The notes: generated by a model not told the origin, from the letters alone. A stretch of 45,238 nt of DNA from Chloroflexota bacterium (GCA_018823415.1 JAHJIN010000585.1:1-45238), one strand, 5' to 3'. Shown: positions 7,362-15,726, counted from the stretch's first letter. Translations and numbers: made by a program.

Positions 7362-7557
7362 TGGCCGCGCCTCCTTGTATCTCGTCGAACCGCCGCCCAT
7401 CGTGGGCGCAGAACGGGCCAACCTCGCCGTCGTGCTCGTGGGCCAGCGCGCGCAATCGCAACACCGGCCCTTCGTCCGTCTCCACCAGCAGGCAATGGGT
7501 GACGTTGGGGACGCCGGCCAGGGTAAACGTCATGCAGTTCAGGTGATGAACGCGCAT
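7354..7557 (-). pseudogene. MBL-fold metallo-hydrolase with its centre deleted
   Basis: The 67-codon frame starts MRVHHLNCMTFTLAGVPNVT and continues to HCLLVETDEG, the N-terminal strands of an MBL-fold hydrolase. It then jumps directly to RLRALAHEHDGEVGPFCAHD, which resembles the C-terminal end of the same family. The whole metal-binding core, including HxHxDH, is missing, although the reading frame is intact. The simplest reading is an in-frame internal deletion of roughly 150-200 codons. It could be expressed but cannot be a hydrolase. Confidence 0.6.
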
Positions 7558-7613
7558 GGTAGGTCCTGCACATCGCCACTATCGAGGCGAACTTGTCCTG
7601 GTTGCGCTTGCAC

Positions 7614-8285
7614 TCATGGAGACCAGGCGAGTTTGGCTGACACGCTTCCCGAAAATGCGTTGCCCTTGGCGTCAACCCCCGAGTAGCTCACGGTCACTGT
7701 GCCGCCGCGCAGGTCGGGGTCCTCACCGGCCAACGTCCTCACCCATGAACTGTATGAATTATTGCCCTTGGCCGGGATATAGATGGTTTCATCGTGCCAT
7801 TCCGATGAGCCCACGGTCCACACGTGCCCGTTTGTGTCAACGAAACGCCGGCCGATACGTTTAATAGTCGCCGAGACGCCATTTTTCTCTGTGAATGTCG
7901 CTGTGAAATTCCATTGGCATCCCGTGTTCCACTTGGTGCAAGGGATGGGGTCAGGCATGGACGCGACCACCTGCGCCGGGCCGGCGACCGTGGGGGCCGG
8001 CTTGCGCGTCGGCGCCGGGGTTCGGCTGGGTGTCACGGTTGGCCTGGGCGTCTGGGTGGGAGCCACCGTGCGCGTTGGGGTAGGCGTGTGGGTGCGCGTG
8101 GCGGTCGGCGTGGGTGTGTCTGTTGGCGTCGCCGTGGGGGTCGGCGTATCTGTCGCCGTCGCTGTCGGTGTAGACGTGGGCGTAGCTGTGGGTACCAGTC
8201 CCGACAGCAACCCGGGGCAGCAACACCCGGCGATCAACAGGCTGATGGCCAAGAAACCCACAATCAAGGCTAGAAACGTGTGCAT
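7614..8285 (-). CDS. Lipoprotein with Thr/Pro-rich linker
   Basis: A 223-residue predicted lipoprotein. A hydrophobic signal ends in LLIAGC (lipobox, Cys21, with two further cysteines). A low-complexity stretch of TPT/TAT repeats follows (about 31-98), and a C-terminal globular domain of about 115 residues with paired cysteines in [10 protein letters not shown]. The repeat is probably an extended, possibly glycosylated, stalk that holds the domain off the membrane. No catalytic motif or known family is recognised in the C-terminal domain. AGGAGG lies four bases before the start. Such TP-rich stalks are common in Chloroflexota surface proteins. Confidence 0.75.
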   Translation of the reverse strand: MHTFLALIVGFLAISLLIAGCCCPGLLSGLVPTATPTSTPTATATDTPTPTATPTDTPTPTATRTHTPTPTRTVAPTQTPRPTVTPSRTPAPTRKPAPTVAGPAQVVASMPDPIPCTKWNTGCQWNFTATFTEKNGVSATIKRIGRRFVDTNGHVWTVGSSEWHDETIYIPAKGNNSYSSWVRTLAGEDPDLRGGTVTVSYSGVDAKGNAFSGSVSAKLAWSP

Positions 8286-8364
8286 CGATCCTCCTGCGTC
8301 CTGGTAGGTATCTGGCTGCTATTCGTATCTCACGCCACACAGTCCAAGCGATGAATGCAGCCGA

Positions 8365-9981
8365 TTAACTCCGGAGGCGCTTCCCCAGCGCCATGAGCTT
8401 GAATACCCGCGACTTGAGCCACCGGCCCCAGCGGGCCGAGGCCTTTTCGTCGGCCGGGGCATACGCCAGGTCGCCCAGCATCAGGTACAGCGCCCGCTCG
8501 ACGCCGTGCGGGATAATGTCGCCGGCCATCCCGTAGCCGATGCAGTCATAGCCGGCCAGATACAGGTTCTCGATCGGCGAGCGGGGGTCCAGCCGGTCCG
8601 CTCCGCTCTGGCCTTTGCGATGGGCCATCTCGGCGGTCCACAGGCCGGTGTAGAACAGGGGCAGCTCCATCTCGACCACGTCGTCATAGGTGGGGAACAG
8701 GTCGCGCAGTTCGGCCTTGACCAGCTCCAGCTCGGCGTGCTTGTCATAGGGTGGCTGCATGACCCAGAACACGTCCATCACGTGATGGCCCGGCGGGGCC
8801 AGGCCCGGGTCGAAAAAGGTGGGTGCGTAGCAGTTCAGCGTGCGGTCCCAGCCCATGGCGTGGATCATCGAGTGGTCTGGTCCCAGCAGGGATTCTTTGG
8901 TGCCCAGTACCAGCGCGGCCACGTTGGCCGGGACTAGGCCGCGGATGCGGGCCACATAGTCGGCCGGGAGGTTTTCCTCGCCCACCAGGGCGACGAGGCG
9001 CGCCGGGCCGGCGTTGTGTACCACCACGTCGGCGCGAATGGTGCGCCCGTCGGCCAGTTCCACGCCGGTGGCCTTGTCGTTTTCGACGAGGATGCGGCTC
9101 ACCCGGGTGTGCGTGGCGATGTGACCGCCGTGGTTGCGCAGCGCTGTCTCCAGGCCCCGAATGATGGCCTCCGTGCCGCCCCTAGCCGTGCCCCAGTCGG
9201 CCATGTTCTCCAGGGCGTCAACGATGGCGCGCTTGGTCTCGGTGGCCGGAAAATTCTCCACCGTCTGCGAGGCAAAGCAGTGGGTGATGATGGTCTCCAC
9301 GTACTTGATATAGGTCTCGTTGCCGGGGAAATAGCGTTCGATGTACTCTCGCGTGGTCATGTCGGCCGGGTAGCTCACGCCGGGGTCGTACATGTCCGCG
9401 ATCCAGTCATAGACCCGGGCCATGCCCTTGGCGCCGCCCACGAACGTCTCTTGGGCCTCGTCGGTGGAGGCGAACCGCCGGCCGTCGTGCAGGGCGATCC
9501 AGCTCGCGCCCTGGGATGGCACGTCGTGGATGGTGATCCACTCGATGGGGGCGTCCAGCTTGGCGCAGAGCCGGCCGATGCGGCTGTTGGGGCCGGGGGC
9601 GGTCCACGCGGCGGTGTTGATAGTATAGCCGTCGTGGTCCAAGTGCGTGTACTTGCCGCCCACGAACGAGAGTTGCTCCAGGACGAGGACGTTGCGGCCG
9701 GCTTTGGCGAGGCCGGCGGCGGTCATCAGCCCGGCGATGCCGGCGCCAATGACCACGGCACCATAGTGGTCCTGCAGGGGGATCGGGGCCGGGGCCAGGT
9801 CCGGCGCCGCAAAGACGTTGTTGGGACAGGCATAGACGCAGTCGCCGCACTCGGTGCAGACGTCGGCGTCAATGATTGGTTGGGTATCGGCCTGGATGTC
9901 CAGGGTGATGGCGCCGGCCGGGCACAGGACCACGCAGTACTGGCAGCCGGAGCAACGATTCTCGTGCATGGTGATGGACAT
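8365..9981 (-). CDS. Ferredoxin-fused phytoene-desaturase-like FAD oxidoreductase
   Basis: A 538-residue protein. Residues 1-55 form a two-cluster ferredoxin: Cys10/13/16/20 and Cys42/45/48/52, each in CxxCxxCxxxCP form. The FAD-binding fold follows, with GAGIAG at 79-84 and an acidic strand end (LVLEQ). The body resembles the carotenoid desaturase/isomerase and retinol-saturase-like amine oxidase superfamily, ending in the FAD motif NLYLAGYDCIGYGMAGDI. The built-in clusters suggest direct electron supply from or to ferredoxin rather than NAD(P)H or oxygen. The substrate is unknown; a polyprenoid is plausible given the CrtC-like and UbiA-like neighbours. AAGGAGG precedes the start. Confidence 0.8.
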   Translation of the reverse strand: MSITMHENRCSGCQYCVVLCPAGAITLDIQADTQPIIDADVCTECGDCVYACPNNVFAAPDLAPAPIPLQDHYGAVVIGAGIAGLMTAAGLAKAGRNVLVLEQLSFVGGKYTHLDHDGYTINTAAWTAPGPNSRIGRLCAKLDAPIEWITIHDVPSQGASWIALHDGRRFASTDEAQETFVGGAKGMARVYDWIADMYDPGVSYPADMTTREYIERYFPGNETYIKYVETIITHCFASQTVENFPATETKRAIVDALENMADWGTARGGTEAIIRGLETALRNHGGHIATHTRVSRILVENDKATGVELADGRTIRADVVVHNAGPARLVALVGEENLPADYVARIRGLVPANVAALVLGTKESLLGPDHSMIHAMGWDRTLNCYAPTFFDPGLAPPGHHVMDVFWVMQPPYDKHAELELVKAELRDLFPTYDDVVEMELPLFYTGLWTAEMAHRKGQSGADRLDPRSPIENLYLAGYDCIGYGMAGDIIPHGVERALYLMLGDLAYAPADEKASARWGRWLKSRVFKLMALGKRLRS

Positions 9982-10015
9982 GGGGTTCCTCCTTGATTTT
10001 TGATGTTCACCGTTT

Positions 10016-10882
10016 TCAAGAAACCAACACGGTCAGGACCTCCCGCCAGTGCTTGTAGAACAGCAGGTGTCCCTCGCCGGGGATGAACGTGGCCCGGCAG
10101 TTGGGGATGGCGTTCGCCACGTACTCGGCCATCGGCAGGGGCGTGCTGGCGTCCTCGGTACCGTGCCAGAGGTAGACCTCCACCTCAATGTCCGCCAGCG
10201 CAAAGCCCCAGGGCCGGGTAAAGAGCCGCAGTTCGTGGGCGAAACCGTGCAAGCCGGGGCGCACGGCCTCGGCATAGTTGGCCACGATGCCAGCGCGCAT
10301 CTCGGGCTGGTTGATATAGGCCCAATCGGCGGCCGGAAAGCCGGCGGAGGACCGGTCCAGGTACCTGGCCGGGTCCCGGCGCGGGTTGCTGACCAGCCAG
10401 AGCATGGGCCGCAAGAGCCACGGCGCATAGCGGCCTACCGCCGTGCCCACGCGCCGGTTGCGATGCATGCCCTGAACGGCCCCTGGCGCGTCTATCGGCC
10501 CCACACCGCTGACGATGGCGGCCAGGGTCAGGCGCTGCGGGATCCGGTACGCGCACGCCGCCGCGTGCGGCCCGCCCCCGGAAGTGCCCACGATGGCAAA
10601 CCGGTCGAGGCCCAGCGCGTCAGCCAGCGCCACCACGTCGGCCGGCCAGTCCAGCAGCGTGCGGCCGGGCTGGAAATCGGACCGGCCAAAGCCGGGCCGC
10701 TCGGTCACGATGACGCGTGCGCCCAGGTCCGTGGCGATGGTGTCGTCCGGGTGGCAGGCCAGCCGGGAGCTGGGCGTGCCGCGAAAGAGGAACACCGGCG
10801 CGCCGGCCGGGTCGCCGTACTCGGCATAGCTCAGGCGCCGGCCGTCGGGCAGTAGGATACAGTCGTCAGGTACTGGCAGCAT
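10016..10882 (-). CDS. Alpha/beta hydrolase
   Basis: A 288-residue alpha/beta-fold hydrolase. The oxyanion region is FRGTPSSR, the nucleophile is Ser101 in GTSGGG, an acid is offered by GTEDAST, and the catalytic His is in GEGHLLF (about 272). It resembles hydrolases of the type acting on esters, lactones or epoxides; the substrate cannot be named. The ATG at 10882 was selected because it lies four bases after the upstream GNAT stop; an in-frame extension to 10954 would overlap that gene. The short spacing indicates a shared transcript. Confidence 0.85.
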   Translation of the reverse strand: MLPVPDDCILLPDGRRLSYAEYGDPAGAPVFLFRGTPSSRLACHPDDTIATDLGARVIVTERPGFGRSDFQPGRTLLDWPADVVALADALGLDRFAIVGTSGGGPHAAACAYRIPQRLTLAAIVSGVGPIDAPGAVQGMHRNRRVGTAVGRYAPWLLRPMLWLVSNPRRDPARYLDRSSAGFPAADWAYINQPEMRAGIVANYAEAVRPGLHGFAHELRLFTRPWGFALADIEVEVYLWHGTEDASTPLPMAEYVANAIPNCRATFIPGEGHLLFYKHWREVLTVLVS

Positions 10883-10886
10883 GCCT

Positions 10887-11369
10887 CTATTCCCGCAATG
10901 ATCGCCACATTCGTCGCTGCGCCGTCTCGTAGCCCTGCTTTTCGTAAAAGGCAATGGCGGCCTGGTTGAACTCCCAGACGTTCAGTTCGACCTGCGTCGC
11001 CTGCCTGTCCGCCGCCCACTGTTGTGCCCTCTCGAGGAGCGCCCGGCCGATGCCGGCGCAGCGAAATCCCTCGGCCACCACCAGGGTGTCTATCTTGGCG
11101 AACCGCCGGGGCACCATAATGGGGATATCCGGGGCTTGCTGTATGATCACGTCGATACAACCCACGATCTGCCCATCATGCTCGGCGACGAGCAGGGCCG
11201 CGTGCTCGTTCGTGATAATGGAGGCGATAAACTCCCGACTTCGAGAAGGTCCGCCCGGTGCGCGAAACACGTGGGGCAGGGCTTGACCGTGCAGCGTGTC
11301 GACCTGGGCCAGCAGCGCACACAATGCCTCATAGTCTTCCAGTGTAGCCTGTCGAATGGTCAGATCCAT
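10887..11369 (-). CDS. GNAT N-acetyltransferase
   Basis: A 160-residue single-domain GNAT enzyme. It has the opening MDLTIRQATLEDYEAL, the core strand LLVAEHDGQIVGCIDV, IDTLVVAEGFRCAGIGRALL containing the acetyl-CoA pyrophosphate loop, and the closing FNQAAIAFYEKQGYE. It has the full family length. The acceptor substrate is unknown. It is four bases upstream of the alpha/beta hydrolase and 18 bases downstream of the CrtC-like gene, all on the minus strand. Confidence 0.88.
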   Translation of the reverse strand: MDLTIRQATLEDYEALCALLAQVDTLHGQALPHVFRAPGGPSRSREFIASIITNEHAALLVAEHDGQIVGCIDVIIQQAPDIPIMVPRRFAKIDTLVVAEGFRCAGIGRALLERAQQWAADRQATQVELNVWEFNQAAIAFYEKQGYETAQRRMWRSLRE

Positions 11370-11387
11370 GATGATGACCTCGTTCGA

Positions 11388-12374
11388 TCAACCGCGCCGC
11401 GCCAGGAGCATGTGCCACCCGGCGCGCAGCAGCCAGCGGGCGCTCTCCAGCCGCCCCCGGCTCTGCCACAACGTCTCAATGACGCCATGCCCCCGTAATT
11501 TCTCCCTATCTTCCGTCTTTATCTCGAACTCGCCCATTTGCTCGTTGATGACGGTGCCGTGCCGGGCCAGGGGAAACAGCGCCCGGGGCCGGCCTGTCAC
11601 GTGGTACTCGAGCCCATCGTCTGTGACCAGGTGCAAGGTGACGCCGCGTGGGGTCCGGCTGTCGCCGTCGCGCGGCGTATCCAATTCGAGCCGGGTGGCC
11701 GGGGCCAGCCCGTGGTTGGCCACGCCGTCAAACACAAAGCCGTTGACGGTGCGCGTGCCGTCCTTCAACACCACTTCCCAGGCATTGAAGGCAAAGCGCA
11801 GACCCCCGGCCCCATCATCGCCTGCGGCCAAGGCCGTGATCCACTTCCAGTTGGCCGGGCCGGCCCAGTCCCGCACGCCCCAGGAATGGTCGCGATGGCC
11901 CACGGCGTCCACCGGGATGGACTGGCCCCGCAAGGTCACGGTCCCGCGCACCCGGCCGGCCTGCTCGTAATGGACGTCGGCTACGGCGGCCGGGAGCGTC
12001 TGCGCGTTGTCCCGGTAATCGTAGGCCGGGCTGACGCCGTGGAACGACAGGTCGGCCCGGGCGCGCTTGTCACCCTGGAGGGTCACGCGCCAGCCGGCCA
12101 GCGGCTCGACCATCTCGTAGCGCAGGTTGCCCAAGGTCCAGTGGTCCCAGGGGCCGATGAAAGCCTCATCGCGTTTGGGGTACAGGTACGCCAGCCGGCC
12201 CCGGCGAAACAGCAGGAACCCGGCGTCGCACAGTCCCTCGTTGGGTCGAAAGCCCATCGTGGAAAAGCCGGCCAGGTCCTGCGCCTCGTCATAAAACATG
12301 AAAAAGTGACTCTCGCGCCAGTGCGTCTCGGCGGTGGGCGCGTGAGTGCCTTCGTCAGCGATGTCGAACGGCAT
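11388..12374 (-). CDS. CrtC/AttH-like lipocalin-fold protein
   Basis: A 328-residue beta-rich protein. Its most telling segment is the VDAVGHRDHSWGVRDW region followed by NWKWITALAAGDD, a signature of the hydroxyneurosporene-synthase (CrtC)/AttH superfamily and the related DUF7064-type proteins. In CrtC the fold hydrates carotenoid end groups, but many relatives have no assigned activity. An isoprenoid or lipid substrate is inferred from the fold and from the neighbouring desaturase-like and UbiA-like genes. There is no signal peptide. The ribosome site is modest (AGGGAA). Confidence 0.65.
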   Translation of the reverse strand: MPFDIADEGTHAPTAETHWRESHFFMFYDEAQDLAGFSTMGFRPNEGLCDAGFLLFRRGRLAYLYPKRDEAFIGPWDHWTLGNLRYEMVEPLAGWRVTLQGDKRARADLSFHGVSPAYDYRDNAQTLPAAVADVHYEQAGRVRGTVTLRGQSIPVDAVGHRDHSWGVRDWAGPANWKWITALAAGDDGAGGLRFAFNAWEVVLKDGTRTVNGFVFDGVANHGLAPATRLELDTPRDGDSRTPRGVTLHLVTDDGLEYHVTGRPRALFPLARHGTVINEQMGEFEIKTEDREKLRGHGVIETLWQSRGRLESARWLLRAGWHMLLARRG

Positions 12375-12397
12375 GTCATTTCCCTGCGATGTGAATG

Positions 12398-12883
12398 CTA
12401 GTTGTCCTCATAGAGAAACCGGTATAGCTTGAAATAGTTCCATCCTATCACGGCCACAGAAAGCGAGGCCGCGACAAATCCTACCACCACTGACCAGAGG
12501 CGCAGGTCCGGTAGGCCAAAGAACGCTGCCAGGGTGAACCAGAACACTGCGCCTATATAGTAACCGGAGAGGCCCAGAACAGCGGTCAAGATCCACATGA
12601 GCTTGGGAGGGGTTGAGATGTACAAACCTCCGGAGAAAATGCTCTTTCGCTCCGCCACCCGTACTGGATCATACGCGTCGTCGAGGACATTGCTGGTGCC
12701 CCATGACGTCCCGACAACCAGGATGGAAAGCACGATGCGTATTGCCCACTCGAAGCAGTTCGAGTCGAACAAACCGTGTACGCGCAATGGCCCGATGACC
12801 ATGAGAAACAAGAGGGCAATAGGCGGGATCACGTACCGGCAAACCAAAATCGCGATTCTCTTTTTGGTCCAGGGTTCCTTCAT
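12398..12883 (-). CDS. Membrane protein, possibly half of a UbiA-type prenyltransferase
   Basis: A 161-residue protein with about four membrane segments (approximately 11-32, 46-61, 95-117 and 128-148). Between segments 2 and 3 it reads SNVLDDAYDPVRVAERKSIF, then SGGLYIS. This resembles the first Asp-rich motif and following SG of UbiA prenyltransferases, although the spacing of the acidic residues is not exact. Full UbiA proteins have about 290 residues and a second Asp motif, which is absent, so this would be a truncated member. No ribosome site is obvious. It may equally be an unrelated small membrane protein. Confidence 0.4.
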   Translation of the reverse strand: MKEPWTKKRIAILVCRYVIPPIALLFLMVIGPLRVHGLFDSNCFEWAIRIVLSILVVGTSWGTSNVLDDAYDPVRVAERKSIFSGGLYISTPPKLMWILTAVLGLSGYYIGAVFWFTLAAFFGLPDLRLWSVVVGFVAASLSVAVIGWNYFKLYRFLYEDN

Positions 12884-12968
12884 TACTCATCACTCGTTAC
12901 GCAATACGATTGACGCATGACGTTCGCGCAGCGCACTGCGTGTGACGTTTCACGTCTCACGCTCTGCA

Positions 12969-15632
12969 TCATGCATCGCACACAGTGCACTGCGTGTGTA
13001 TCCTGATGTATCCCTGGTTCCCATCCACGGTAATGACCTGCCCGCTCTGGATCTGCTGCGTGGCGTGGCGGACGCCGATGACGGCCGGAATGCCGTATTC
13101 GCGGCTCACGATGGCCCCGTGAGAGAGCATGCCGCCAGTTTCCAGCACCAGCCCCCCGGTCCCCACAAACAGGGGCGTCCAGCCGGGGTCCGTGGCGACC
13201 GTGACCAATATCTCGCCGCGCTGGAGGGTCGGGGCTTCGCTCAGGTCGTGGAGCACCCGGGCCGGGGCAGTGACCGCGCCGGGACTGGCCCCCAGGCCGT
13301 GCAATAGAGTCTGCCCTGAGCCTGTCGAAGGGGCCGAGACATCCGCCGGCGTCTCCTCGAACCCGGTGTCACCCCGCAAAAAGCTGGGGGGCAGGGTGCG
13401 CGCGTAGGACGCGTACTGGGCCTGGCGCTCGGCCACGGTCTCGCGCACCTGCGCCTGGTCCCAGCCCTCCTCGACGATGCTCGTCACCTCGTCCACGCGC
13501 AGCATGAACACGTCCTCCAGCGTCGCCAGAAGGCCGCGCGCCACAAACTGCTGTCCAATCGCCAGAAAGGCCCGGCGCCAGCGCTGAAAGATCATGTCCA
13601 GGTAGAAACGCTGGTTCTCGCGATAGAGGAAATAGCGGTCGGCATAGTGCAGCACGACTTTGAAGGCCACGCGCCGGGGTGGCGAGAGCATCGCCAGCAC
13701 GCGCCGGAGCGTCTCGGCGCGCTCCCGGGCCTGCCGGGCCTCCAGCGCGTAGGGGTTCGACTCGGTGCCCACGGTAAGGTAACGCTTGACCAGGCCCAGC
13801 ACTAGCGCAGGGTCGTCCTCCCAGGCCGGCGTGGCGATGTCGCGGGTCACGGAGCGGTGGCCGTACTCCCGCAAGAAGGCGTCCAATCGCTGGAGGAAGG
13901 CCGGCCCGTCCGGCAGCGCGGCCAGGACCGGCAGCAACTCGCCCGGCTCGGTGTCTGCGATGGCCTGCGTCACCGACGGCGCCACCCGGGTTGCCTGCGC
14001 CAGGTCCCACAGGGCCTGGTTGGTCTCCAGGGTCTTGTTGCCCGGCACGCCGGCCAGCAGCCGGGCCAGTAAGGACCGATCCTCGTCGCCGCACCAGTGC
14101 TGGAGCATGTAGCGCAGCAGGTTGTACAGGCTCAAGTTGTGGGACACCAGCCCCCAGCGGATGATGCGGCAGTGCTCCACGCCCAGCGCCTCGGCCTGGC
14201 GAAAATAGTGCAATATCTCGGCCGGGGTAGCCTGGCTCAGGTCCAAGGCGTCCAGCTCGTCCAGGCGCTGGAGCAAGGTAGGGACGTACTCTTCGAGCCG
14301 GCGATAATTGCGCACAATGGTGCCATCGCGGTCCAGAAACGCCAGCCGGACTTCGCCCAGGATGCGCCGGGACAGCTTGAACGGCGCCGACTGCATCTCG
14401 GCGGCCGTTTCCGGCGGAAAGACGCCGGTCAGATTGTCGGTGCGGAGGGCCGGTGGCCCATAGGCGAACACGCCCTTGAGCAGGTCGGCGTTGAAATAGA
14501 CGTGGCCCCGGAACAGCCGAATCACCGGCAACTCGCTTACGTCCTTGAAGCCCATGAGCCGCACCGGCTCGCGCATGAGATAGTGGCTGAGCATGGGGCC
14601 AAAGATAGAGTAGAACAGCGGCGAGACCAGGCCCGACCAGTACTCGTCGCTCCAGAGCCGGGTCCAGAGGGTGGCGTCCGGCGCGCCAGCGTCGCCGGGC
14701 AGCGTGGTGATGGGCCGGGCTTGCAGCAGGTACAGTGCCCCGTCGGCCCACGCCCACTCGATGTCCTGCGGCGTGCCATAGTGGGCCTCCACGCGGGCCG
14801 TCATGTTGGCCACCTGGGCGATGAGGCCCGGCGTGAGGATGGCATCGCCGTCGGGTGTGGGGGCCTGCTCCGTCACCTCGCTGCTGGCCCGGTCCACCAC
14901 GGCGCGGGCCGGCGACACTTGCCCGCTCACCAGCGCCTCGCCCAGGCCGCGCACTGCCTCGATGACGATGCGGTCGCGGCGGCCGGACACCGGGTCGGCG
15001 GAAAACGCGACCCCGGCCACGCTTGCCGGCACCATGCGCTGCACCACCACGGCCAGGGCCAGGTCGGTCGCCTCAACGTCCAGGCCCGCGTGCCGCCGAT
15101 AGGCCACGGCCCGGTCGCTCCATAGCGAGGCCCAGCAGCGGCGCACGGCATCCAGCAAGGCCGGTTCCCCTTCGACGTTCAGGAACGTGTCTTGCTGGCC
15201 GGCAAAGCTGGCCTCCGGCAGGTCCTCGGCAGTGGCCGACGAGCGCACGGCAACGGCAACGGACGCAGTCCGTTGCTTGGACGAATCGCTGCGCGATTCG
15301 TCAGCGCCAACGGGCATGGTAGGTTGCTCAGGCGAACCGCTCTGTGGTTCGCCAGCCAGTTGGCGGTAGGCGTCCAGCACGGCGTTGGCTGTCGCGGGGG
15401 ACATCTCGGCGGTGGCGATGGACTGGCGCAAGGTGGTCGGTTCGGTGGTCAGTGGGTCCAGGTGGTGCTCGGTCAGGTGGTGGCGATAGGCGGCGGTGGT
15501 GAGACAAAAGCCGGGGGGCACCGGAAACCCGGCCCGGGTCAACTCGCCCAGGTTCGCGCCCTTGCCTCCAACCAACAATGCGTCGGCGCGCGTGAGGTGG
15601 GCTATCGGAATAACCAGGGAGGACGGTGGCAT
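12969..15632 (-). CDS. PEP synthase / rifampin-phosphotransferase-type dikinase
   Basis: An 887-residue phosphohistidine dikinase. An N-terminal ATP-grasp part (GGKGANLGELTRAGFPVPPGF, and VAVRSSATAEDLPEASFAGQ) is followed by LQARPITTLPGD. A central domain of about 400 residues resembles the substrate region of rifampin phosphotransferases, and a C-terminal swivelling domain carries the phosphorylated His838 in GGMLSHGAIVSREYGIP. Such enzymes split ATP into AMP plus phosphate with transfer to pyruvate, rifampin or another acceptor; the acceptor here is not known. Two in-frame insertions of repeat-like DNA interrupt it (15256-15353 and 13312-13333). The ATG at 15632 lies downstream of the predicted transcription start, which rules out an extension to 15692. 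Confidence 0.85.
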   Translation of the reverse strand: MPPSSLVIPIAHLTRADALLVGGKGANLGELTRAGFPVPPGFCLTTAAYRHHLTEHHLDPLTTEPTTLRQSIATAEMSPATANAVLDAYRQLAGEPQSGSPEQPTMPVGADESRSDSSKQRTASVAVAVRSSATAEDLPEASFAGQQDTFLNVEGEPALLDAVRRCWASLWSDRAVAYRRHAGLDVEATDLALAVVVQRMVPASVAGVAFSADPVSGRRDRIVIEAVRGLGEALVSGQVSPARAVVDRASSEVTEQAPTPDGDAILTPGLIAQVANMTARVEAHYGTPQDIEWAWADGALYLLQARPITTLPGDAGAPDATLWTRLWSDEYWSGLVSPLFYSIFGPMLSHYLMREPVRLMGFKDVSELPVIRLFRGHVYFNADLLKGVFAYGPPALRTDNLTGVFPPETAAEMQSAPFKLSRRILGEVRLAFLDRDGTIVRNYRRLEEYVPTLLQRLDELDALDLSQATPAEILHYFRQAEALGVEHCRIIRWGLVSHNLSLYNLLRYMLQHWCGDEDRSLLARLLAGVPGNKTLETNQALWDLAQATRVAPSVTQAIADTEPGELLPVLAALPDGPAFLQRLDAFLREYGHRSVTRDIATPAWEDDPALVLGLVKRYLTVGTESNPYALEARQARERAETLRRVLAMLSPPRRVAFKVVLHYADRYFLYRENQRFYLDMIFQRWRRAFLAIGQQFVARGLLATLEDVFMLRVDEVTSIVEEGWDQAQVRETVAERQAQYASYARTLPPSFLRGDTGFEETPADVSAPSTGSGQTLLHGLGASPGAVTAPARVLHDLSEAPTLQRGEILVTVATDPGWTPLFVGTGGLVLETGGMLSHGAIVSREYGIPAVIGVRHATQQIQSGQVITVDGNQGYIRIHTQCTVCDA
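13312..13333 (-). repeat. Short recurrent-type insertion inside the dikinase gene
   Basis: The plus strand reads CCTGAGCCTGTCGAAGG within this interval, giving PSTGSGQT on the coding strand, just before the swivelling domain. I recall this oligonucleotide as a frequent dispersed repeat in environmental bacterial genomes, but only one copy is visible here. The inserted peptide falls in a linker, so enzyme function may survive. Confidence 0.45.
15256..15353 (-). repeat. Two tandem palindrome-bearing units inserted in frame in the dikinase gene
   Basis: Three palindromes follow each other. GCAACGGAC/GTCCGTTGC has loop GCA (15256-15276). GACGAATCGC/GCGATTCGTC has loop TGC (15280-15302). GGCGAACCGC/GTGGTTCGCC has loop TCT and one mismatch (15331-15353). 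On the coding strand they form two related units of about 50 bases, giving GEPQSGSPEQPTMPV and DESRSDSSKQRTASV, which match at alternate positions. They sit directly before the conserved VAVRSSATAEDLP of the ATP-grasp domain, where relatives have only a short linker. Confidence 0.7.
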
Positions 15633-15663
15633 GTCTGGCTCCAGAGCGAGATCGCACGAGTTG

Positions 15664-15692
15664 AGTATAGCGGATTGCCCCACCGCTGTCAA
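15664..15692 (-). promoter_or_regulatory. Near-consensus promoter for the dikinase gene
   Basis: On the minus strand TTGACA (15687-15692) and TATACT (15664-15669) are separated by 17 bases. Transcription would start near 15657, 25 bases before the ATG at 15632. Confidence 0.78.
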
Positions 15693-15697
15693 TCGAG

Positions 15698-15726
15698 TTG
15701 CCAGAATGAAAGCGACGTGCTATAAT
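15698..15726 (+). promoter_or_regulatory. Near-consensus promoter for the TPR gene, back to back with the dikinase promoter
   Basis: TTGCCA (15698-15703), 17 bases, TATAAT (15721-15726), with TGC giving an extended -10. Its -35 is only five bases from the -35 of the opposing promoter, so the two polymerase sites abut. Confidence 0.78.

Noticed and set aside
8000..8210. Tandem repeat DNA as a CRISPR-like or satellite array
   Set aside because: The periodicity comes from Thr/Pro codons in the lipoprotein stalk. There are no spacers and no regular unit length.
12933..12998. 12-bp direct repeat GCACTGCGTGTG (two copies, 54 bp apart) between the dikinase and the UbiA-like gene
   Set aside because: It is short and lies in a region of many CACG/CGTG words. 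It could be chance, and no function can be attached.
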